From contig JADANN010000315.1 of NCBI GenBank assembly GCA_018806985.1, positions 62,001 through 126,000 of the forward strand: a stretch of DNA of 64,000 nt, given 5' to 3'. Position 1 is the stretch's first letter, and every line of letters starts with the position of its first letter. Of the stretch, positions 46,401-64,000 are shown piece after piece. The notes beneath the pieces were generated by a model, which worked only from the letters and a program-made list of their open reading frames with translations, was not told the DNA's origin and made no database searches. A program made the position numbers and the translations under genes. Source of the stretch: Angiostrongylus vasorum. Lineage: Eukaryota; Nematoda; Chromadorea; Rhabditida; Metastrongylidae.

Positions 46401-47907
46401 CTGAATGTGCACATAAGTGCTCACAAATATGTCTGTTATCTGTGTAGACTGATATGTTCGGCATACCTGTAGAGTTAATAAACAAATTTTGCGACTTTCG
46501 TTCCAGAAAGTACTACTAGACCACTGCTTGAAAAAAGCGTTAATTACGAACTTATCGTTATTGTCGTTTTGCCTACCTGGCTACGTTTTGAGCTTTTCTT
46601 TCCCATTATTTTCTTCGTGAGCTTTTTGCAATTTTTGGGAAGTTGATTGTTTTTTTTCATAGTTGAAAAGTTATGTGACATTGTGCAGCGAAATATTTGC
46701 GAACTTTTCAGGACACCGTTTTGGTTGTTTAATTTGTTCTCATCAATTTTTCGTGTACGAATCACTTCGCAGCCTGAACGTATTGTTGTGAATATAATTC
46801 ATCTATTTCCTTATGTTAACTGTGCGCTTAATCCGTTGCTCTACGCCTATAGAGCCGAGAACTTTCGAGTCGCCTTCAAGTCACTGTTTCTTTTTACGTC
46901 CAGGTAAATTTCCGTATTTATATTAAACTAAATCTGGATTTTCTATGTGAAACTCGTACCATGAGAATTCACTCCTTCTCAAAAACCCATCTGCTTTGAT
47001 AACTAATCCCTTCCTTGTTCTCTGTCTACTTTCTGTTTATCGTACCTGCCGCCGTGGTCATTTTTCGCTCCAACTAATAATTATCTTCGACAGACAGCTT
47101 CCGGTTTCAGAGCTGATTGAAGCTTTCGTTCTGCTTCATCTATTACTTTTTATTATTACATGACCCAATACCATATGTGTCATACAGTGCTGATCCCAGC
47201 ACTTCCTACATTTGATACATTTCTTCGCATCTACCATTCACGAAAGTCCTCTAGCTTTTCTGCGTGTGGCTTTTTCTCTTGCTTAGGATTTTTTTATTTT
47301 CGTCATGAATGTCTTTGAATGCTGATAGGGTCGATTTTCCCCCGTTCCCATGTGGATTACAAAGTGTGAGCTTGTCTTCGACAAGTCTGATACCGAATTC
47401 CCGACCCTGGAGGAAAGAGAGGCTTGGTGGGGCGGCTTGGGCGTCAAACTAACGCATTGGTCAGGCCTCCGGCCGAATGAACGGAATCATCTCGACTGCA
47501 CCGTCAGATCAGTTCCTTCACCTGTAGCTTTTACTTATACGGCATAAAGATGTTCTTATGCAAGCTTGGATAAAGCGTACTATTGTTACATAGATAGATA
47601 GATACATATTTAGCACGAACATTTCAGGACAGGTGAAGTACGAGCATCTGGTCCACTGACAACAAATAAATCTTACATCTGCGGCAACAAGTACTGTTTT
47701 TTATTCTTTAGTCATCTCCACCTTTTTTAAACCTGCAGAATATTAACTTATTCGTTTTAAAGCCAAACTCCGGTCGAAGATGATCGTAAAGTAACGCTTA
47801 TTTCAACGAACAAACACCATTCTTCACAGTCCGAAGGGAAGACGAATTCGCAGAGTGGAAATGAGACCGTACGGTGTGGACTAGTTCAAACGATCAATGA
47901 ATGGTGA
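34340..47907 (+). CDS. Class A GPCR, peptide-receptor-like (multi-exon)
   Basis: Seven-transmembrane receptor expected in the plasma membrane, coupling a ligand to G proteins. Exons by splice phase: 34340-34449, 38582-38742, 40264-40351, 40857-40944, 42260-42362, 42426-42520, 46712-46903, 47763-47907. An exon for extracellular loop 2 is still missing (candidate near 41154-41236). Visible marks: GSLNVFV in TM1, LCLADFIYL in TM2, WPFGSVLC before TM3, AADRYLAMC (the DRY motif), VVLFHLLC joined to WTPFWLF in TM6, and NPLLYAYRAENF (the NPxxY motif) in TM7. WxFGxxLC and CWTPFW suit the somatostatin/opioid/allatostatin-like peptide receptor group; which member cannot be told. The TM6-TM7 intron holds an antisense RTE LINE and a SINE-D. 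The N-terminus before TM1 is only about 10 residues, so an upstream exon may exist. The gene converges on the cst-type kinase gene. Confidence 0.82.
38191..38466 (+). mobile_element. SINE-A copy in GPCR intron 1
   Basis: Head GGGCGCGTGTGGCGCAGTGG (A-box-like), core GGCAAGTTGGTACCAGACTT, 3' block GAAGTCGAACGCATGACGC, end ACTGATCAACG. The near-duplicate ATAGAAACTAG / ATAGAAATTAG flanks suggest a target-site duplication. Confidence 0.8.
38582..38742 (+). CDS. GPCR exon 2: ICL1, TM2, ECL1
   Basis: 53 codons between TTCTAG and ACAG|GTGAGT, phase 2 to phase 1. TM2 is NVYMVGLCLADFIYLTDLSL with the conserved LxxxD. ECL1 has the WPFG motif and the TM3-linking Cys. Confidence 0.88.
39349..39622 (+). 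mobile_element. SINE-A copy in GPCR intron 2
   Basis: Same family and orientation as 38191-38466: TGGGTGCGTGTGGCGCAATG head, GGCACCATACTTGTCTGGG core, GATTGATCAACGCCGAGAGC end. Confidence 0.8.
40264..40351 (+). CDS. GPCR exon 3: TM3 and DRY motif
   Basis: 28 codons, acceptor TTTACAG, donor TTTAG|GTAATC. Encodes KYASVLFVVLLAADRYLAMC, with the DRY motif at the cytoplasmic end of TM3. Confidence 0.9.
40857..40944 (+). CDS. GPCR exon 4: TM4
   Basis: 29 codons after TTTTGCAG, donor AAAGAG|GTAAGA (phase 0). Encodes RVAMILSTFAWVTAIVCSL with the invariant TM4 Trp, then PLYLYAKE entering ECL2. Confidence 0.87.
41154..41236 (+). CDS. Possible ECL2 exon of GPCR (phase unresolved)
   Basis: After the acceptor GAATTTACAG one frame reads IVSYRCFICPPSVSLFEYIV, a good ECL2/TM5 entry with the expected Cys. 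This frame needs phase 2, but exon 4 ends in phase 0. SINE-C copy 5 inserts at 41237, directly after it. Either a tiny exon is missing, the exon is broken, or the likeness is accidental. Confidence 0.35.
41237..41626 (+). mobile_element. SINE-C copy 5, in GPCR gene
   Basis: Bounded by TATGTCCTCAT (41226-41236) and TATATCCTCAT (41627-41637). It is in sense orientation within the receptor gene, and the tail is CAAGTGTCAAGTGTCAAGT. Confidence 0.82.
42260..42362 (+). CDS. GPCR exon: TM5 and start of ICL3
   Basis: Acceptor AGATTTCAG, donor GAAAAG|GTTAGG (phase 0). The frame reads YITTCSVLIFYHTGACYFF, then a basic segment IRFFCKLREAEK typical of the TM5/ICL3 boundary. TM5 lacks the usual Pro. Confidence 0.65.
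42426..42520 (+). CDS. GPCR exon: ICL3 and first half of TM6
   Basis: 31 codons plus 2 nt, acceptor TTTATTAG, donor TG|GTAAGT. Encodes a basic loop (GSRRLHRSAARAPYQR) and VTRSVQRVVLFHLLC. The split Trp codon is completed by the exon at 46712. Confidence 0.83.
42645..42835 (-). mobile_element. Diverged SINE-A copy in GPCR intron
   Basis: Minus-strand copy with a head like GGCGTAGTGGTTAAAGC, and the core as AGTTGGTGCCAGA with an ACATCGATATATC block. It abuts a TATA-rich microsatellite at 42839-42880. Confidence 0.6.
42839..42880. repeat. Imperfect (TA)n microsatellite
   Basis: TATACA/TATA-rich run next to the 3' end of the RTE copy. Confidence 0.85.
42893..45900 (-). mobile_element. RTE-type LINE copy 2, decayed, antisense in GPCR intron
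   Basis: On the minus strand the sequence is collinear with the copy at 56625-59672 from its 5' region (block CAACAAATAAGCTCC, near 45670) to its 3' end (GACGACAGGTG). Recognisable codons are scattered over several frames, for example the reverse-transcriptase segment ICLLSVVYKLFTRVI at about 44060. Many stops and frameshifts are present. It is an RTE-clade-like element by length (about 3 kb), endonuclease-plus-RT order and short tandem tail. It could not move by itself. Confidence 0.78.
45945..45972 (+). mobile_element. SINE-B tail remnant
   Basis: GCAAATATCTCAGCATCACT matches the SINE-B 3' end; nothing else of the unit is left. Confidence 0.5.
46010..46373 (-). mobile_element. SINE-D copy 2
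   Basis: Minus-strand tRNA-like head GGGCGGGCAGCACAGCGGAA with B-box-like GCCAGTTCGATTCCGC. The core is GGTCGGGAAATTGGTACC, then the SINE-D-specific half ends at GTAGACGTGAAGACGG. It is collinear with 18957-19303. Confidence 0.78.
46712..46903 (+). CDS. GPCR exon: TM6 end, ECL3, TM7, helix 8
   Basis: 63 full codons; G at the start completes the TM6 Trp. It contains TPFWLFNLFSSIF, ECL3, then VNIIHLFPYVNCALNPLLYA with the NPxxY-type motif and YRAENFRVAFKSLF (helix 8). The donor CCAG|GTAAAT is phase 2. Confidence 0.9.
47160..47545 (-). mobile_element. SINE-D copy 3, diverged, in GPCR intron
   Basis: The order matches 46010-46373: a CAGCACTTCCTACATTTGAT block at the left, the core as CCGAATTCCCGACCC, and a decayed tRNA-like head at the right. 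Confidence 0.6.
47763..47907 (+). CDS. GPCR last exon: C-terminal tail and stop
   Basis: Acceptor GTTTTAAAG; C completes AG to Ser. The tail is polar and Ser/Thr-rich (SQTPVEDDRKVTLIS, SEGKTNSQSGNE) and ends ...TINEW with TGA at 47905-47907, suitable for phosphorylation by receptor kinases. Phase matches the TM7 exon exactly. Confidence 0.72.
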
Positions 47908-48969
47908 TGAACTCGGTCGAATTACTCAAATATTTGCACACACTGAATAATCACTAATATCATTCAGTGATATTTTCATAAAAGAATACTTTCATAAAGT
48001 TTCCTGGTTTCAACAGCAACCGAGTACGCGAAAGAATCCGTTTTGTATTTAATGTTTTTGTACCCAGTATTTATTTAGGAAATCCCAGTCTCAATCCTGG
48101 CTCCAACAATCCGTGCTGGACAAATCATCACCAAAGTGCAGTTTGCAGTTGGTGAAAAATCAGAAAACACAGTCAAAGCCCAATCTCCACGTACAGTTCA
48201 GTCCACAAAAAACAGCGTCTGAAAGCTCGGCTTTAAGGTCAGAAAGAGAACAAGATAGCATTACCTTGTTATAGGGTATATATTCTTTTCACTCGAACGG
48301 GTCCACTATGAATGTCGGCGAATATTGAACGTCTTGTTTTTCATTAACATAGAAGATTTGATGCTGTCATGCATTGCCGCTCTTTTGTCGTAATTTTTGT
48401 CAAATTTCCAACGAAGCATAGCTTTCCTGTCATACAGACAACATCTCTATTCACGTTACGGTATTATTTTGAAAACTCACTGAGTTCTCTCTTACACTTC
48501 AAATCATTCACTTCTACTTCCCATTTTCCTTCTTGTAAAATATCATAAGTCCCACCAAACACTTAAAAATCCCATGAATGCCTTACAATGATGTCCAACA
48601 AACACCAATTATATAGTTAAAAAATCGTCTTTCATAATCTTTTTGTGTTTGCAGAATCCTTTGCACTGTGATGTTGATTAGACAATGGACACTTTATTAC
48701 AAAAATTTTTTTTTCATATAAACGAGAAGAAGTTCATCACGACACGGTTTCCCGTATAAACAGATTGCACTAGTCCCTCATTAGTTTCATATACGGCTAC
48801 CTAAACAATAGTACAGGTGCATCCCAAGAAATGAAGAAAGAATTTCCTACCGTCTTAGCTACCAATCGCTGAAATCTACTCTTTAGGGCAAAAAGAATAT
48901 GACCAAATACTGATAACGATAAGATTAACCTGAACTTTGTAAGTAACCAGATAGAAGCTCTAAGCTCTC
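47908..48969. other. Intergenic, between convergent genes
   Basis: AT-rich sequence. No clear AATAAA lies just after the receptor stop. No exon or repeat was recognised before the SINE-A copy at 48970. Confidence 0.5.
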
Positions 48970-49234
48970 GGCGTTGATCAATCCCTAAAAGGATGCGCCA
49001 TGCATTCGACTTCATTAAGCATCGTTTGGAGGTGATTGAATGCATATCTGTTCTTTACAATGACTCGCGGTGGCCTACCGATGTATCGAGCCAGTGCTGC
49101 TATCCTCCCAGACAAGTCTGGTAGCAATTTGCCGACCCCGGAGGGACGAAAGGCTTGGTCGGCCATGGGGGGCGGGGGATCGATTCCATGTGTGTGCTGC
49201 AGAGCGCCTCCGAGCACTGCGCCACACGCGCCCT
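48970..49234 (-). mobile_element. SINE-A copy between the two genes
   Basis: Minus-strand copy with complete head and core. AAGTAACCAGATAG and AAGTAACCTGGTAG lie outside its two ends, giving an imperfect duplication of about 14 bp. Confidence 0.82.
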
Positions 49235-49317
49235 GATTAAGTAACCTGGTAGAGTAGTATTTTAATCCGTGTTAACTGCGATGTGCAATGGATTCTTAAC
49301 GTCTTTCATAAATAACG

Positions 49318-49323
49318 TTTATT
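49318..49323 (-). terminator. Poly(A) signal AATAAA of cst-type gene
   Basis: AATAAA on the minus strand about 90 nt after the kinase stop codon at 49412-49414. Confidence 0.6.
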
Positions 49324-49411
49324 ATAGTTAGCCGGTATAATTACATATGGCTCAAATGCGACACTGAATGTATTCACAAGCTGAATGACAATATAATTTA
49401 AAGTGAGAATG

Positions 49412-61084
<11,673 letters not shown>

Positions 61085-61124
61085 AAAAACGTCAACGAAC
61101 GCCTCCGAAAAGACTCTCTGAACG
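61085..61124 (-). promoter_or_regulatory. Candidate spliced-leader acceptor and 5' UTR of cst-type gene
   Basis: On the minus strand CCGTTCAG ends at 61118, 33 nt before the ATG. It could accept a trans-spliced leader, as is common in nematodes. Confidence 0.35.
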
Positions 61125-62334
61125 GAAAACATTTAGTGGAAAGACGCAACATTTCCAGAAATGCACTTCAAAACAACGAGATGGCAGGAAATTCTTAAAA
61201 TTCATGGATTTAATCGATATTCCGATAAGCTGAACAGATACAAGTACAATAAGGAATGTAGCAAAGGTAATGACAAAATCACCAAGAGTAACAGTGTAAT
61301 ACACGGCTCCAGCTAAAGCAACTGCTCATAGCGATAGTTTCCGGTGCACGCGCGCGTTTGGCGTGCGTGCTTGCATTGGATCGCTTGTTCTATCAAATGT
61401 TGCAACCATGCGTGGAAAAACACGTTACTAAATTCCTACTGAAGTTCCGTAATTTCGCTGTTGCATTTGAACCATATGACATTAGACCCCCTGTTCGAAG
61501 GACCTCCTGCAACCGTTCTCAAAAGAATGTTTTCAGTCAAGGTAACTTATTGAATGAAGAACGATGTTTCAGAAATGTTCTTGTTCAGTAAGTTCAGTGA
61601 CTGAATTACTGCACTTCTCTGTACTCTGTGAATCTCTAGTCTCACTTCTTATCTTTCCGAACTATATAGAAAAATCTGGTGAGGTTTGGGAAGGTGATTA
61701 GGACTGTGTATTACCTACAAACTAGAAAACCTTGATGTACTAATTCCTTTCGTGATTACTTGTTATGAACGAAATGACCTGAGTTGGCTGTCATTTTCAA
61801 GGGCTTTTTTGATATTCTTAACTATCGAATCTGTGATGGGCAATAATGTCGTAAAAACACAGCCTTGTCTCAAGTTTTCTACAAAATGCTCAGTTTTCTA
61901 TCGTCAAGAGCAAGTGTAGCTCCAGTCTTCAATTTCTGACCCATAGAAAATAAACAAGACTCATTCTACATTGTTTTTGTTGGTATTCTCACTTATAGGA
62001 AGTCTCTATAGCTGTTTCGATACGTTTCTAATTGTTTATTTATCCGGTTTTTTATGAGCGACACTTAGTGTTTTCGAAATATTCTTGGAAATTCCACAAT
62101 TACAGGTCCTTCTAGGATTTCTCAACAAAAAATGCGAACTCCTTAGTCGTTTGGCATTTAATCCATGGCGTTTTCGAAGCCACCAGCAAAGCCGTCGTGT
62201 CGAATCTACGATACGGTTGGTTTTATTGCTTCTCATTGGTCGGAGACCTCTATTTTGTAAAGTCTTCTAGAGTTTACTTTTCTCTTTGGTTTTCCTGCTT
62301 CTGTCCTTTCGAAAAGCGAGACGAAAGACGCTAC
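61125..62334. other. Upstream of the cst-type gene; no gene seen
   Basis: AT-rich, with the likely promoter of the kinase gene near 61100-61400. No recognisable exon. Open frames such as 61358-61591 lack family features. Confidence 0.4.
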
Positions 62335-62515
62335 TGCCCTCTCGACGGGATAAACGAAGGGCAGGCATGGTGTGGTGGCGAACATACTAGCCCCCGAAAA
62401 GGGGAATAGCGAGGCTCGCTCCTGCTGCAGAGACCTGCAGTCCGGAGATTTGCAAATATCTCAGCGTTATTGCATTTGTATTTCACATCTTACCATGCCA
62501 TGAACGATGAATAGG
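62335..62515 (+). mobile_element. SINE-B copy
   Basis: GGCATGGTGTGGTGGCGAAC head, GCAAATATCTCAGCGTTATT tail, then CATCTTACCATGCC and AGGCAGTAAAC. Confidence 0.75.
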
Positions 62516-64000
62516 CAGTAAACAAAAAGTGATTACATTGTAACCAGCATATATTTAAGGGTTTGACGGATGAAGCCGATGGAGAACACTTGGCTAACAT
62601 GCTGTTTGGTATCAAACATAGAAAAATAGGGGAATGTTCATGTGATGACGGGGAGATCATAGATAAGGTCCGGTTTGTACTTGTTTATCTGTTTAGCTGA
62701 CTTAACTAGATAACAACAGACAACGACTACGTTCTAAACACTTTCAATTATACTTGGAATACCGAATCTGACAGGAATTTTCCTTACCGAACAGATACTG
62801 TAGACATACCAGCAGTCATGTTCGGATGTTAAATGCTTTCATTTTGTTATCCTAGATACCATCAGGAAGTTTCCTGTGCACCACTTTGGCATGATAATGA
62901 CGATATAGCTGACGACATCCAGGTGCCCAACGGCAAGTCTTCTGTGTTTTTTCGTCAAAGTGGTAGTGACGGATGTATTCTAGTAAATGTAACGAAATTC
63001 CTTCCGTTCTCATCATCGTATGGTCAAAATTAACGTTTTGGAAGTGCAAAGCCATCTACATAAGCATTTTCCAAGCAGCGAAGGGAGACACCTAGATGGG
63101 TCAAGCTCACAATTACTAAGAGCCACACAAGCGAAACCGGATGTGTCGGACGATGACGATATTTGGTGACATGACATAATCGTCTATATACTACGTAGAC
63201 AGGGGCCGATTCCTTCTCAACGATGTGTTAAATCTACATTCCTTTGGCCTGATGTCACAGATGGACATGGAGACTCGGTAAAGATTCCTTGAGAATAGGA
63301 ATAGTGTTAGCTTGCTGTTTTTCATTTTACTTTTAGCGACAAGTCAACGTTAATTTATTTCATCATGTTCATCAGGTGGCTATAACAGGTGAAGTATCTG
63401 GAAAGGTTCAGTTATTTAAGGTCATTCTCCATTGGTTATTTCCTTTGCTGTGGTTAAATCGTTTTTCCTAGATCGGCGATAGGTCGGAAACGGGGAATTC
63501 CCTACAAAGTGTTCAGTTCACTAATTTACCTATTGCGATCATGAGTTTAATGCAAGGATTTTGCCCACTGGTTTGCAGTTCCTCCCGACAGGTATTACAC
63601 ATTCACATATTATTGCGCACTTTTCTGTTTTAATAATATTTCCTTCAGTCAATGATGTTCTACGGTTATCTTACGAAGTATAATCTCGAGAAAGGCTCGG
63701 TAATGCAATTACAACTTCCTAATTGTGTCCATTGGCAAAACGCTGGCGTTGTTCAGTGATGAGTCACTTCTTGCTATGATCGCGCACAGTTCACAATTTC
63801 ATGTTCTGTCTTCATCGGCAAGTTATATAACAACATCATCGAATACTGTTATTGTTACGATATTGTTTGAACTCTTACTTTAGTCACTGGATTTGGTCAG
63901 AACATTTTCTGCGCTTGCAGACGCAACGTCTTTGCATTTTCTACCTAGACCAAGTCGAGAAGTTTGGTCTGTGACAGGTATCTGATGACATTATATTCGA
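62516..64000. other. No gene seen
   Basis: Short open frames only (for example 62833-63033), without domain or splice support. Confidence 0.4.

Noticed and set aside
46506..46617. Open segment FCLPGYVLSF resembling TM6 of the GPCR.
   Set aside because: The TM6 exon at 42426-42520 joins in phase to 46712 and gives CWTPFW directly. Using this segment would need a non-AG acceptor or would break the frame.
47630..47700. Frame after CATTTCAG (RTGEVRASGPLTTNKSY) as an extra GPCR tail exon.
   Set aside because: The acceptor is good and the phase fits TM7, but only a weak donor (GTACTG) follows. The direct join to 47763 is simpler, though an alternative tail remains possible.

Overview
The window looks like nuclear DNA of a nematode, most likely a strongylid (hookworm-like) parasite. 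It holds two split genes with short exons, introns ending in TTTCAG-like acceptors, and protein sequences close to Caenorhabditis families. The rest is AT-rich and packed with nematode-type retroelements. Nothing bacterial or plasmid-like is present. Genus is inference; no species marker was seen.

Layout. Positions 1-34339 carry no host gene that I can support. They hold Penelope-like retroelements (PLEs), four or more families of short interspersed repeats, and a dense microsatellite block at 28370-29715. A class A (rhodopsin-type) peptide-receptor-like GPCR gene runs on the + strand from 34340 to 47907. A Hippo/MST-type Ste20 kinase gene (C. elegans cst-1/cst-2 type) runs on the - strand from 61084 to 49412. 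The two genes are convergent and about 1.5 kb apart. From 61085 to 64000 I see only a repeat copy.

Mobile DNA. Two decayed RTE-type LINE copies of one family sit in introns, one in each host gene, and each is antisense to its host. PLE copies are arranged as inverted repeats around a GIY-YIG endonuclease fragment. One of them (14060-15236) is bounded by a perfect 12-bp target-site duplication. Short repeats fall into four families, named here SINE-A to SINE-D. A and D have tRNA-like heads and share a central core. B has tRNA-like boxes and occurs in tandem and inverted pairs. C has target-site duplications and a CAAGT-type tail.

The most interesting signal is a hammerhead-ribozyme-like core (CTGANGA, short hairpin, GAAACRTC, with flanks that pair as stem I) near the 3' end of nearly every PLE fragment. 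In at least three copies the flanking stem changes on both sides so that pairing is kept. Hammerheads are known in Penelope-like elements; this window supplies several copies at different stages of decay. The kinase gene also contains a frame-preserving candidate cassette exon before its SARAH domain.
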